A stretch of DNA of 48,767 nt from NCBI GenBank assembly GCA_020630695.1, contig JAHDIS010000025.1, positions 1 to 48,767 of the forward strand, in the 5' to 3' direction. The DNA comes from Paracoccaceae bacterium. Lineage in GTDB: Bacteria > Pseudomonadota > Alphaproteobacteria > Rhodobacterales > Rhodobacteraceae. Position 1 is the stretch's first letter. The number at the start of each line of letters is the position of its first letter. Positions 1 to 8,271 of the stretch are shown here, piece by piece. The notes beneath the pieces were generated by a model. The model was not told the origin of the DNA. It did not search any database and worked only from the letters and a program-made list of their open reading frames with translations. The position numbers and the translations under genes are program-made.

Positions 1-1
1 A

Positions 2-793
2 GGCGGTGTGTGCGCCTTTGTTGACGCGGAACACGCGCTTGACCCGCAATATGCGCGCAAACTGGGCGTCGATCTGGACGAGCTTTTGATTTCGCAGCCC
101 GACACTGGCGAGCAGGCGCTTGAGATCACTGACACGCTGGTGCGCTCAGGCGCGGTCAGCATGGTGATCGTCGACTCGGTCGCTGCTCTGACCCCTAAGT
201 CGGAGCTGGAAGGCGATATGGGCGACAGCTCGGTTGGTGTGCATGCGCGCCTGATGAGCCAGGCAATGCGCAAATTGACCGGTTCGATCGCGCGCAGCAA
301 CTGCATGGTCATCTTTATCAACCAGATCCGGATGAAGATTGGTGTGATGTTCGGCTCGCCTGAAACAACGACGGGCGGCAACGCTCTTAAATTTTACAGC
401 TCTGTGCGTCTGGACATCCGCCGTATTGGCTCGGTCAAAGATCGCGACGAAGTTGTTGGCAACCAGACCCGCGTCAAAGTGGTAAAGAACAAGGTATCGC
501 CGCCATTCAAGCAGGTGGAATTCGATATCGTGTATGGCGAAGGTATCTCGAAGACTGGTGAACTTCTTGACCTTGGCGTTAAGGCTGGCGTGGTCGAAAA
601 ATCGGGCGCCTGGTATTCCTACGGGGATGAACGCATCGGTCAGGGCCGTGAAAACGCCAAGACCTTCCTAAAGGAAAACTCTGGCATGGCCTATGAAATC
701 GAAGACAAGATCCGGGCCGCGCACGGGTTGGATTTTGAGATGCCCGAAGGCGAAAAAACAGACGATGACGATGGGGATGTGATGGAGGGTTGA
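2..793 (+). CDS. recA: RecA recombinase, 5'-truncated by the window edge
   Basis: RecA is the DNA-dependent ATPase that forms filaments on single-stranded DNA, pairs homologous strands and triggers LexA cleavage in the SOS response. The reading frame is open from base 2, and the first residues seen ([15 protein letters not shown]) correspond to about residue 88 of E. coli RecA. The P-loop and roughly the first 90 residues therefore lie outside the window. The catalytic Glu of DAEH, the Walker B strand ([12 protein letters not shown]), the L1/L2 region with [12 protein letters not shown] and the RecA signature ALKFYSSVR are all present. The C-terminus is acidic ([15 protein letters not shown]), as is usual for RecA. 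A strong hairpin terminator follows the stop. The identification is very secure; only the start is missing. Confidence 0.98.
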   Translation, partial: GGVCAFVDAEHALDPQYARKLGVDLDELLISQPDTGEQALEITDTLVRSGAVSMVIVDSVAALTPKSELEGDMGDSSVGVHARLMSQAMRKLTGSIARSNCMVIFINQIRMKIGVMFGSPETTTGGNALKFYSSVRLDIRRIGSVKDRDEVVGNQTRVKVVKNKVSPPFKQVEFDIVYGEGISKTGELLDLGVKAGVVEKSGAWYSYGDERIGQGRENAKTFLKENSGMAYEIEDKIRAAHGLDFEMPEGEKTDDDDGDVMEG

Positions 794-821
794 TCCCTCG
801 ATCCAGCCTGGACTACCTCGC

Positions 822-855
822 AAAACGGCGCCCGGATATGGGCGCCGTTTTTCAT
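822..855 (+). terminator. recA terminator, probably bidirectional
   Basis: A perfect 12-bp stem (AAAACGGCGCCC at 822-833, its complement at 840-851) closes a 6-base loop and runs into a short T tract. The mirror-image strand also ends in Ts, so the same hairpin can terminate the convergent DUF1569 gene that stops at 868. Confidence 0.85.
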
Positions 856-867
856 TTTGGCATAGTG

Positions 868-1392
868 CTACGCGCCCGGAAGCTCTTCGAAGTGGTTATT
901 AACATGCATGGCATGCGCTGCTGCGTAATCGGTCTTGGACAAGGCGCCATAGGCAAAATGCGGGGCCAAGGTGCCCTGATGTTCATCAAAAGATCGCAGT
1001 GCCGATTTCAGCCGGTCCAGCGCGATTTGCGCATCGACGTTCCGCAAAACTTCGCCGGGAATTTCTTCGTCAAGCCCGTGGCTCATGCTGCCCTTTGCGG
1101 CAAAGACCGAAAACGCCAGAGGCCCTACGGTGCTGCGGAACAGTGCGGGCTTCAACTCCGGATAGCCTGTCAAGGAAAACTCCACCCCTTGGGCCAGATG
1201 ATCGAAAATGCGCGCGCTTTCCCATGAACCTGTTGCCGAGAGCGTAGAGACATCCAACCCCTCAAGACGTTCCATGACCCGATCCATGGTCAGATGCGCA
1301 TGTGCATGGTCGTGTCGCAAATAGACGAACCCAGCCCCCAAGGTGGCTAGCCCTCCGGCACCGAGCAACTTGAAGGTACTGCGTCTGTTCAT
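868..1392 (-). CDS. DUF1569-like protein with Tat-type signal
   Basis: This 174-residue protein begins [16 protein letters not shown], a twin-arginine-type leader (RRSTFK followed by a hydrophobic stretch), so export by Tat to the periplasm is likely. The rest ([50 protein letters not shown]) resembles the DUF1569 family, which is related to the DinB-like helical bundle proteins. The several His residues ([13 protein letters not shown]) could bind a metal, but that is inference. I chose the start at 1392 because a good ribosome binding site (GGGAGAG) lies just upstream and the Tat leader begins there. A longer in-frame start at 1491 adds sequence with no signal-peptide character. It is divergent from alaS. 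Its function is unknown. Confidence 0.75.
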   Translation of the reverse strand: MNRRSTFKLLGAGGLATLGAGFVYLRHDHAHAHLTMDRVMERLEGLDVSTLSATGSWESARIFDHLAQGVEFSLTGYPELKPALFRSTVGPLAFSVFAAKGSMSHGLDEEIPGEVLRNVDAQIALDRLKSALRSFDEHQGTLAPHFAYGALSKTDYAAAHAMHVNNHFEELPGA

Positions 1393-1541
1393 CGCTCTCT
1401 CCCGACTTTTGCGAAAGGCTATCATGCGTCGATCTGTGGGCAAAACTGTCAATTCGGGTTCTTGGCGGCTTGGCGGCATGGACACCTGCACAAAGCCCCG
1501 CTAAATCTGCGCCAAATCCGCCGCATCCAAAGGCCCGTCCA

Positions 1542-4217
1542 ATGCCCACATTGAATGACATCCGTTCGACCTTCCTGACCTATTTCCAGAAACAGGGCCA
1601 CGAAGCCGTTGCGTCCAGCCCGTTGGTGCCGCGCAACGACCCAACTTTGATGTTTGCCAACTCGGGGATGGTTCAGTTCAAAAACCTGTTCACCGGAGTT
1701 GAAACGCGCGACTACAAACGCGCCACCACGGCTCAGAAATGTGTGCGGGCAGGCGGCAAGCACAACGATCTGGACAACGTGGGCTATACCGCGCGTCACC
1801 ATACGTTCTTTGAAATGCTGGGCAATTTCAGCTTTGGAGACTACTTCAAGTCCGAAGCGATCCCGTTCGCTTGGGAGCTGGTTACCAAAGAGCTGGATAT
1901 TACGCCGGAACGTCTGCTGGTTACTGTCTATCACACCGATGACGAGGCCGTGGAAATCTGGAAGAAGACCGGCGTTCCGGAAAGCCGGATCATCCGGATC
2001 GCAACCGATGATAACTTTTGGCAGATGGGTCCAACCGGTCCTTGCGGTCCTTGCACGGAAATTTTCTTTGATCACGGCGACAAGTATTGGGGTGGCCCTC
2101 CGGGAACACCGGAAGAGGATGGCGACCGCTTTGTCGAAATCTGGAACCTCGTCTTTATGCAGTACGAGCAGTTCGAGGATGGCACGCGCAAAGAACTGGC
2201 GGCGCAAAGCATTGATACAGGTATGGGCATCGAGCGGGTCGCGGCCTTGTTGCAGGGCACCAACGACAACTACAGCACTGACCTGATCCGCAGCCTGATC
2301 GAAGCGAGTGCGGATGCCACATCCAGCGATCCCGATGGTCCGGGCAAGACGCATCACCGCGTCATTGCCGATCACCTGCGATCGACCTCTTTCCTGATTG
2401 CGGATGGCGTCATGCCGTCCAATGATGGTCGGGGCTATGTACTGCGCCGCATCATGCGCCGCGCCATGCGCCATGCGCATATGCTGGGCGCGAAGGATCC
2501 GGTCATGCATAGTCTGGTTCCGGCTTTGGTTCGCCAGATGGGCGCTGCCTATCCCGAGTTGGGACGCGCGCAGGCGCTGATCGAAGAAACCCTGCTTCTG
2601 GAAGAAACGCGTTTCAAGCAGACGCTTGATCGTGGTCTCAAGCTGCTGGACGACGAACTCTCTGGCTTGCCCGAGAGTGCCGCGTTGCCGGGGCAGGCGG
2701 CGTTCAAGCTCTACGATACCTATGGTTTCCCGCTCGACCTGACGCAGGATGCCCTGCGCGAACGTGGCCGCGAAGTGGACACTGACGGCTTTGACGCGGC
2801 CATGGCTGAACAAAAGGCCAAGGCACGGGCCGCTTGGTCGGGGTCCGGCGAAGCCGCTGACCTTGCCATCTGGTTTGACATTGCCGAAACGCAGGGCGCG
2901 ACGGATTTTCTGGGCTACGACACCGAACTGGCAGAAGGTCAGGTTCTTGCGCTGGTCAAGGATGGTGCCGAGGTTGATGCACTTGCGCCGGGCGAGACGG
3001 GCTGGGTGGTTCTGAACCAGACACCGTTTTATGCGGAATCCGGGGGTCAGGTTGGCGACACAGGCTGGGTTCGCCGGCTTGAGAACGAAGATGATGTGGC
3101 GGCGGTTTCCGATACGCAGAAGATGGGCGGCGGCAAGGTGTTTGCCCATCAGGTCACCGTTGAGCGCGGCACCTTTTCCAAGGGCGATGCCCTGCAGTTG
3201 GAAGTCGACCACACCCGCCGCACCGGCATTCGGTCGAACCATTCGGCAACCCATCTGCTACACGAGGCACTGCGGCGTGCCCTTGGTGATCACGTGGCAC
3301 AGCGCGGATCGCTGAACGCACCCGATCGGCTGCGCTTTGATTTCAGCCATGGCAAGGCTCTGACATTGGCAGAGCTGAAACAGGTCGAAGAAGAGGTGAA
3401 CGCCTACATCCGTCAAAACAGCCCGGTTACGACCCGTATCATGACACCGGACGATGCCCGTGCCATCGGTGCGCAGGCGTTGTTTGGTGAAAAATATGGG
3501 GATGAGGTGCGCGTCGTCTCTATGGGTCAACAGGCGGGGTCTGGCAAAGGCAGCGACGGTCAAACCTATTCGCTGGAACTTTGCGGTGGCACACATGTGC
3601 GCCAGACGGGCGATATTGGCCTGTTTGTGACGCTGGGCGACAGCGCATCGAGCGCGGGTGTTCGCCGGATCGAGGCGCTGACCGGCCCTGAAGCCTTTGC
3701 CTATCTTTCCGAACAGGATCATCGTCTTGCCGAAGTGGCCGGCGAACTCAAGACACAGGCCGCCGAGGTACCCGCACGGGTCAAAGTGCTGCTGGACGAG
3801 CGCAAGGCGCTGGCCAATGAGGTTGCGCAGCTGCGCCGCGAGTTGGCGATGGCCGGTGGGGCCGGGCAGGGCGGTGGTGCCGAAGCCCGCGAGGTGAACG
3901 GTGTGTCATTCGTGGCGCAGGTGCTGACCGGTGTGTCTGGCAAAGACCTGCCGTCCCTTATTGATGAGCATAAATCACGTATCGGATCCGGCGCTGTGTT
4001 GCTGATTGCGGATGCGGGCGGAAAGGCGGCTGTGGCCGCTGGCGTGACCGAGGATCTGACCGGTTCGTTGTCCGCGGTCGATCTGGTCAAGGCTGCTGTT
4101 GTTGAACTGGGTGGCAAGGGCGGCGGCGGTCGTCCTGATATGGCCCAGGGTGGCGGCAAGGACGCCGCAAATGCCGATGCGGCGATCAAGGCCGCCGAAG
4201 CTGTGATAGGAGCCTGA
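1542..4217 (+). CDS. alaS: alanyl-tRNA synthetase
   Basis: This 891-residue protein matches the usual length of bacterial AlaRS (about 875-890). It charges tRNA-Ala in the cytoplasm and hydrolyses mischarged Ser/Gly-tRNA. The N-terminus ([15 protein letters not shown]) is typical, with the class II catalytic core in the first 240 residues or so ([14 protein letters not shown] and others). The editing domain carries both zinc-site motifs: HSATHLLHE near residue 565 and CGGTHV near residue 680. The C-Ala domain ends with the Gly-rich [16 protein letters not shown]. The start at 1542 gives the family N-terminus; the frame is open upstream to 1470 but that stretch is Pro/Ala-rich and unlike the family. 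It is followed 3 bases later by the DUF1330 gene. Confidence 0.97.
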   Translation: MPTLNDIRSTFLTYFQKQGHEAVASSPLVPRNDPTLMFANSGMVQFKNLFTGVETRDYKRATTAQKCVRAGGKHNDLDNVGYTARHHTFFEMLGNFSFGDYFKSEAIPFAWELVTKELDITPERLLVTVYHTDDEAVEIWKKTGVPESRIIRIATDDNFWQMGPTGPCGPCTEIFFDHGDKYWGGPPGTPEEDGDRFVEIWNLVFMQYEQFEDGTRKELAAQSIDTGMGIERVAALLQGTNDNYSTDLIRSLIEASADATSSDPDGPGKTHHRVIADHLRSTSFLIADGVMPSNDGRGYVLRRIMRRAMRHAHMLGAKDPVMHSLVPALVRQMGAAYPELGRAQALIEETLLLEETRFKQTLDRGLKLLDDELSGLPESAALPGQAAFKLYDTYGFPLDLTQDALRERGREVDTDGFDAAMAEQKAKARAAWSGSGEAADLAIWFDIAETQGATDFLGYDTELAEGQVLALVKDGAEVDALAPGETGWVVLNQTPFYAESGGQVGDTGWVRRLENEDDVAAVSDTQKMGGGKVFAHQVTVERGTFSKGDALQLEVDHTRRTGIRSNHSATHLLHEALRRALGDHVAQRGSLNAPDRLRFDFSHGKALTLAELKQVEEEVNAYIRQNSPVTTRIMTPDDARAIGAQALFGEKYGDEVRVVSMGQQAGSGKGSDGQTYSLELCGGTHVRQTGDIGLFVTLGDSASSAGVRRIEALTGPEAFAYLSEQDHRLAEVAGELKTQAAEVPARVKVLLDERKALANEVAQLRRELAMAGGAGQGGGAEAREVNGVSFVAQVLTGVSGKDLPSLIDEHKSRIGSGAVLLIADAGGKAAVAAGVTEDLTGSLSAVDLVKAAVVELGGKGGGGRPDMAQGGGKDAANADAAIKAAEAVIGA

Positions 4218-4220
4218 GCC

Positions 4221-4508
4221 ATGCCAGCATTGTGGATCGCACATGTGACCGTGACGGACGCCGAAGCCTATGGCCGCTATGCAGAATTGGCAGGGCCGGC
4301 CATTGCCGCGCATGGTGGCAAGTTTTTGGCGCGCGGCGGCAGGTTCGTTCAGCTGGAAGGCAAGGAACGCCCGCGCAATGTGGTCGCCCGGTTTGAAACG
4401 CTGGAAGATGCAGTGGCGTGTTATCATTCTGACGCCTATCAGGCGGCGCTGAACCACGCGCGTGGCGCGTCAGAGCGCGAACTGATGGTGATCGAGACAG
4501 ACACATAG
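4221..4508 (+). CDS. DUF1330 family protein
   Basis: This 95-residue cytoplasmic protein belongs by appearance to the DUF1330 family, a ferredoxin-like dimeric alpha/beta barrel fold. Typical elements are the opening MPALWIAHVTVTDAEAYGRYA, the central HGGKFLARGG and the late YHSDAYQAALNHARGASER followed by a final beta strand. No enzymatic activity is established for the family. It starts 3 bases after the alaS stop, so the two are probably co-transcribed, although no functional link is evident. The start codon follows GGAGCCTGAGCC, which offers a plausible ribosome binding site inside the end of alaS. Confidence 0.85.
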   Translation: MPALWIAHVTVTDAEAYGRYAELAGPAIAAHGGKFLARGGRFVQLEGKERPRNVVARFETLEDAVACYHSDAYQAALNHARGASERELMVIETDT

Positions 4509-4534
4509 GTCTGACCGTGCGTCGCGGCGATTAT

Positions 4535-4579
4535 CCGCCGGGAAAATCTGGTCGGCGCCTTTCCGCAGGGTAAATCTGG
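4535..4579. repeat. imperfect direct repeat, 17-base units
   Basis: CCGCCGGGAAAATCTGG at 4535-4551 recurs as CCGCAGGGTAAATCTGG at 4563-4579, with a period of 28 bases. It could be a pair of regulator half-sites or a remnant duplication. Confidence 0.5.
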
Positions 4580-4613
4580 CGGTTTGGCAATGTCCCGCTC
4601 AGCGATCGGATCT

Positions 4614-4639
4614 GAATCGGGTGATTCGGCGTCAGATTC
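4614..4639. promoter_or_regulatory. cluster of three GANTC (CcrM-type) sites
   Basis: GAATC at 4614-4618 and GATTC at 4623-4627 and 4635-4639 lie within 26 bases. GANTC is the target of the cell-cycle methyltransferase CcrM in alphaproteobacteria, and clustered intergenic sites can make a promoter methylation-sensitive. That role is inferred here. Confidence 0.4.
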
Positions 4640-4686
4640 GGTTAACTGTTTCCAAAATCAGCAGTATTTCCCGCGATCGAGGCAAT

Positions 4687-4703
4687 GTTTCCGAATTGGA
4701 AAC
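4687..4703. promoter_or_regulatory. dyad GTTTCC-N5-GGAAAC, possible operator
   Basis: A perfect 6-base inverted repeat is separated by GAATT. A third copy of GTTTCC lies about 40 bases upstream, near 4648. It is a candidate regulator-binding site ahead of the secreted protein at 4900. Confidence 0.4.
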
Positions 4704-4852
4704 TTCCACCTTTCTTTTGCGTTTGCTGAAATGTGGCAAAATTATGGCATTCGGGGCACAGTTCGGCCCGTAGAGCGCGAAATTCCGACCGCAAGCTCAA
4801 TTTTGACCTGCCAAGTCCGGAATTCCTGTCGCGCGATCCGGATTTTCTTGGC

Positions 4853-4865
4853 TAACCTGAGGTTA
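4853..4865. promoter_or_regulatory. 13-base palindrome TAACCT-G-AGGTTA
   Basis: This perfect palindrome sits about 35 bases before the start codon at 4900 and is followed by a run of Ts. The one-base centre is too small for an RNA loop at full stem, so a DNA-binding protein site is the more likely reading than a terminator. Confidence 0.4.
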
Positions 4866-4899
4866 CTTTTTTAAACAAACTGTCTTGGGAGAAAAGATC

Positions 4900-5172
4900 A
4901 TGAAAAAAGTACTTCTTGGTGCCGTGTTCGCAGCTTCGGCTTTTGCAGCCCCCGCGTTCGCATGGGAAGGTCAGGTTGTCGCCTGTTACGACAAAGTCTG
5001 GGTCCCAGCTAAGTACAAGTACAACAAGACCCTGGTTATGGCAGCTCACTCCGAGTGGGAGCACAAGAACGGCCAGATGATCAAGATGCATTACCCTGCC
5101 GTCTACAAAGAGCACAAACACCTGGTCAAGCCAGGCCATTACGTTGCTCGTAAGGCGCCCTGCAAGCACTAA
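4900..5172 (+). CDS. small secreted protein of unknown function
   Basis: This 90-residue protein has a clear Sec signal peptide (MKKVLLGAVFAASAFAAPAFA, cleavage probably after residue 21), leaving a mature chain of about 69 residues. The mature part is rich in Lys, His, Tyr and Trp (for example HSEWEHKNGQMIKMHYP and KEHKHLVKPGHY) and has two Cys, at about residues 29 and 88, which could form one disulfide in the periplasm. I do not recognise a family. The start at 4900 is preceded by GGGAGAAAAG; an in-frame ATG at 4885 would add five residues ahead of the Lys-Lys leader and is less likely. It is a single-gene unit, closed by a strong terminator and preceded by an unusually structured upstream region. 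The His content hints at metal binding, but this is speculation. Confidence 0.8.
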   Translation: MKKVLLGAVFAASAFAAPAFAWEGQVVACYDKVWVPAKYKYNKTLVMAAHSEWEHKNGQMIKMHYPAVYKEHKHLVKPGHYVARKAPCKH

Positions 5173-5195
5173 CTGCAGACCAAACTCCAAACGAG

Positions 5196-5226
5196 AAAGG
5201 CGCAGGATATTTCCTGCGCCTTTTTC
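5196..5226 (+). terminator. terminator shared with convergent typA
   Basis: A 12-bp stem (AAAGGCGCAGGA at 5196-5207 and its complement at 5212-5223) with a 4-base loop is followed by Ts on the plus strand. On the minus strand the stem also ends in T residues, so it can serve typA, which stops at 5257. Confidence 0.85.
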
Positions 5227-5256
5227 TATAGATGAACGAATTTGTTAAAGCAGTGA

Positions 5257-7074
5257 TCAAACGCCGCGCGCAGCACGTTTGCGTTCATGCGGATCCAGAT
5301 GGCGTTTGCGCAGCCGGATTGCGTTCGGTGTTACCTCGACCAGTTCATCGTCGTTGATGTAGGCGATGGCCTCTTCCAGCGACAGGGTAATCGGCGTGGT
5401 CAGACGCACGGCTTCGTCGGTGCCGGATGCGCGGACGTTGGTCAGCTTCTTGCCTTTGAGCGGGTTCACTTCGAGATCGTTGTCCCGGCTGTGCTCACCG
5501 ATGATCATGCCCTGATAAACCTTGGCCTGCGCACCGATCATCATCTTGCCGCGATCTTCGAGGTTCCAAAGCGCGTAGGCGACGGCATCGCCATCTTCCA
5601 TCGAAATCAAAACGCCAGCTCGGCGGCCCGGGATCGATCCGCGGTGTTCGGTCCAGCCGTGGAATACACGGTTCAGAACGCCGGTTCCGCGCGTGTCGGT
5701 CAGGAATTCCCCGTGATAGCCGATCAGGCCGCGCGATGGCACATGCGCGATGATGCGGGTTTTACCGGCTCCGGCCGGTCTCATTTCCACCAGTTCGCCC
5801 TTGCGCGTGCCGGTCAGTTTTTCAATCACGGCACCAGTGTAGTCGTCATCCACGTCGATGGTGGCTTCTTCGACCGGTTCCATGGTCTTGCCGTTTTCTT
5901 CGCGCATGATCACCTGCGGGCGCGAAATGCTCAGCTCAAAGCCTTCGCGGCGCATGTTTTCAATCAGAACACCCATTTGCAGTTCGCCGCGGCCGGAAAC
6001 CTCAAAGGCCTCGCCGCCGGGGGTGTCCGCGATTTTGATCGCAACGTTGCTTTCGGCCTCTTTCATCAAGCGGTCGCGGATGACGCGGCTTTGCACCTTT
6101 TTACCGTCGCGACCGGCAAGCGGGCTGTCATTGATGCCAAAGGTGACCGTGATGGTCGGCGGGTCAATCGGCTGCGCTTCGAGCGGCTCTTCCACGGCCA
6201 AAGCACAGATCGTGTCGGCAACCGTGGCTTTGGACATGCCGGCCAGCGAAACGATATCGCCTGCGACGGCTTCGTCGATGTCCTGTTGTGCCAGGCCACG
6301 GAAGGCCTGAATTTTAGTCACACGGAACTGTTCGATCTTTTGGCCGATGCGGCTGAGCGCCTGAACGGTCGCGCCAACCTTGATCTTACCGGATTCAACG
6401 CGGCCTGTCAGAATTCGGCCCACAAAGGGATCCGCGCCCAAGGTGGTGGCCAGCATGCGGAAATCTTCGTCCTGGCGTTTGATCTGTTTGGGGGCAGGGA
6501 CGTGGTTCACGATCAGGTTGAACAGGGCGGACAGATCCTTGCGTGGACCGTCCAGCTCTGCGTCCGCCCATCCGGAACGACCTGAGGCGTACATGTGTGG
6601 GAAATCAAGCTGATCTTCGTCGGCATCAAGCGATGCAAACAGATCAAAGCATTCGTCGAGCGCGCGATCCGGTTCGGCGTCCGGTTTGTCGACCTTGTTC
6701 AGAACCACAATCGGGCGCAGGCCGAGAGCCAGCGCCTTGGAGGTTACAAATTTGGTTTGCGGCATCGGGCCTTCGGCGGCGTCGACCAGCAGCACGACAC
6801 CGTCAACCATCGACAGGATACGCTCGACCTCACCGCCGAAATCGGCGTGTCCGGGCGTGTCTACGATGTTGATCCGGGTGTTTTTCCATTCCACGGACGT
6901 GGGTTTGGCAAAGATCGTAATGCCGCGCTCACGCTCCAGATCGTTGCTATCCATGGCGCGTTCAGCCACAGCCTGATTGGCACGGAATGCGCCGGATTGC
7001 TTGAGCAGCTCATCCACGAGCGTCGTCTTGCCGTGGTCAACGTGTGCGATAATCGCGATATTGCGAAGGTCCAT
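5257..7074 (-). CDS. typA: translational GTPase TypA/BipA
   Basis: This 605-residue ribosome-associated GTPase of the EF-G/LepA family has the usual length for TypA. It assists 50S subunit assembly and stress adaptation, especially at low temperature. The N-terminus [18 protein letters not shown] contains the G1 P-loop. [10 protein letters not shown] is the switch I G2 region, [11 protein letters not shown] is G3 and NKVDKPDA is G4. The C-terminal part contains the TypA-type segment ([20 protein letters not shown] and [12 protein letters not shown]). I chose the start at 7074 because the P-loop normally sits within the first 20 residues and AAAGG precedes it. The upstream open frame to 7257 is not family sequence. 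It is transcribed convergently to the small secreted protein. Confidence 0.97.
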   Translation of the reverse strand: MDLRNIAIIAHVDHGKTTLVDELLKQSGAFRANQAVAERAMDSNDLERERGITIFAKPTSVEWKNTRINIVDTPGHADFGGEVERILSMVDGVVLLVDAAEGPMPQTKFVTSKALALGLRPIVVLNKVDKPDAEPDRALDECFDLFASLDADEDQLDFPHMYASGRSGWADAELDGPRKDLSALFNLIVNHVPAPKQIKRQDEDFRMLATTLGADPFVGRILTGRVESGKIKVGATVQALSRIGQKIEQFRVTKIQAFRGLAQQDIDEAVAGDIVSLAGMSKATVADTICALAVEEPLEAQPIDPPTITVTFGINDSPLAGRDGKKVQSRVIRDRLMKEAESNVAIKIADTPGGEAFEVSGRGELQMGVLIENMRREGFELSISRPQVIMREENGKTMEPVEEATIDVDDDYTGAVIEKLTGTRKGELVEMRPAGAGKTRIIAHVPSRGLIGYHGEFLTDTRGTGVLNRVFHGWTEHRGSIPGRRAGVLISMEDGDAVAYALWNLEDRGKMMIGAQAKVYQGMIIGEHSRDNDLEVNPLKGKKLTNVRASGTDEAVRLTTPITLSLEEAIAYINDDELVEVTPNAIRLRKRHLDPHERKRAARGV

Positions 7075-7175
7075 GGGATCGGCCTTTGAAAGGGAGTTTG
7101 CGCGCCACCTATCGCGCGCGGCACGGTTTGGCCAGCCCCCAAGTGTCACAGGCCGATTATGTGGCCGTTCGGCCC

Positions 7176-7505
7176 TCAGTGCTGCGCTGTTTGCGAGAAC
7201 AAATGAATGACCAGAATGCCGCAAAGGATCATCGCAAGCCCGAGCATGGCAGGCCAATCAAGTTTCTGGCCAAAGACGACAAACCCGATGGCCGCGATCA
7301 GCACGATGCCCAGACCCGACCAGATGGCATAGGCCACGCCGACCGGGAAATATTTCAGGGCGTGACCCAGCAGATAAAACGCCGCGGCATAGGCCACCAC
7401 AACCAGCAAAGACGGCAAAGGCCGCGTAAAGGCCTGACTGGCTTGCAAGGCCGTGGTGCCGATGGTCTCGGCGGCAACCGCAAGAATGAGGATCAAATAG
7501 GGCAT
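7176..7505 (-). CDS. SMR family efflux transporter, EmrE-like
   Basis: This 109-residue membrane protein has four transmembrane helices and the length of EmrE (110). It should export lipophilic cations by proton antiport as a dual-topology dimer. The essential Glu of helix 1 is present in AVAAETIGTTAL, and the helix 3 motif YAIWSGLGIVLI is nearly identical to that of EmrE, which favours the multidrug (EmrE/QacE) branch over the guanidinium (SugE/Gdx) branch. The start at 7505 matches the family N-terminus (MPYLILILAVAAE); the longer frame to 7625 runs back into the upstream sulfotransferase gene. It lies 19 bases downstream of the sulfotransferase stop, so the two may be co-transcribed. Confidence 0.9.
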   Translation of the reverse strand: MPYLILILAVAAETIGTTALQASQAFTRPLPSLLVVVAYAAAFYLLGHALKYFPVGVAYAIWSGLGIVLIAAIGFVVFGQKLDWPAMLGLAMILCGILVIHLFSQTAQH

Positions 7506-7524
7506 GGCATGGCCTTTGCTGCGG

Positions 7525-8172
7525 TTACGGATCAAAGCGATAATCAAAGCGCGCGATGTCATCTGCACAAAGCTGCGAGACGAGATCCGCCAGATCATCG
7601 GTGTAATATGATCTGAAATCGCCATGGGTCGAGCGGTTTTCGTGCGGCATCTTCAATGCAAAGCCAAGGTGTTGCTCAAGCGGGGCCACATCACTGGCAA
7701 AATGTTCAAGCCGGATGAACAGTCCGTCATGCAACGTGCCGCCGATATCTGTCAGATAGCGTTCGGATGGCCAGGCCGACAGGCTGCCCATGGTGTTTGG
7801 GTGGGCCAGAAATTTGTCGAAGGGCAGGGCCTGAGACAACGCAACGGCCGGATGCTCGAATTGTTGCGTGCGCAGCCAATGGTAATAGCTCACCAGCCGG
7901 TCCCATGGGTTACGTACCAGAGCAAAGCAGAACATCGCACTGATTTCATCCGGGCTCAGGACACCATCGATGTCGGCGAGGGTCGAATGCTTCCAGATTC
8001 GGCCCCGCGCATTGAGCTTTTTCAGGCGGTTTTTGCGCTTTTGGGCCTTGGGGGTGTCTCCGATCAGAATGTCATCAGCCATGGCCCGCGATTCGAGCGC
8101 GGTGGCAAGCGATGTGCCCCCGGTTTTGGGTATGTGAACAAAGATGAACCTGCGGCCGGGCGAAATTATCAT
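7525..8172 (-). CDS. sulfotransferase family protein
   Basis: This 215-residue protein resembles bacterial members of the sulfotransferase family 2 type, which transfer sulfate from PAPS to a carbohydrate or other acceptor. The N-terminal FVHIPKTGGTSLATAL is the 5'-phosphosulfate loop, and FALVRNPWDRLVSYYHWL in the middle is the 3'-phosphate binding motif with its Arg and Ser. There is no signal peptide or membrane segment. The acceptor cannot be read from the sequence; a surface polysaccharide or small metabolite is possible. It is the first gene of a likely two-gene unit with the SMR transporter and is divergent from the acyl-CoA synthetase, with about 100 bases between. Confidence 0.85.
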   Translation of the reverse strand: MIISPGRRFIFVHIPKTGGTSLATALESRAMADDILIGDTPKAQKRKNRLKKLNARGRIWKHSTLADIDGVLSPDEISAMFCFALVRNPWDRLVSYYHWLRTQQFEHPAVALSQALPFDKFLAHPNTMGSLSAWPSERYLTDIGGTLHDGLFIRLEHFASDVAPLEQHLGFALKMPHENRSTHGDFRSYYTDDLADLVSQLCADDIARFDYRFDP

Positions 8173-8271
8173 GGCTTCACCCTATGCTGATGCAACGGCG
8201 TGTTGAAAGTGCTTTTCACTGGCGAAAAGGCGCGACATTATCCCGCAAATCGCGCGAAGGAGGAGAGCGCC

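Larger units (their letters stand above)
4509..4899. other. 390-base intergenic region with repeats, dyads and GANTC sites
   Basis: No convincing gene lies here. A 96-codon open frame at 4584-4874 has no ribosome binding site and a composition unlike a protein. The region is more AT-rich than its surroundings. It contains an imperfect direct repeat (4535-4551 and 4563-4579, 15 of 17 bases shared), three GANTC sites in 26 bases, and two dyads (4687-4703 and 4853-4865). It probably holds the promoter and control sites of the small secreted protein that starts at 4900. Confidence 0.6.

Noticed and set aside
1449-3254. A 601-codon open frame on the minus strand
   Set aside because: It is wholly antisense to alaS, whose protein matches the family along its full length. 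GC-rich codon usage leaves the opposite strand open by chance.
4584-4874. A 96-codon open frame in the intergenic region
   Set aside because: No ribosome binding site, low-complexity Ser-rich start and no family character; the region is better read as regulatory.
5287-6585. A 432-codon plus-strand open frame
   Set aside because: It is antisense to typA and has no protein-like features.
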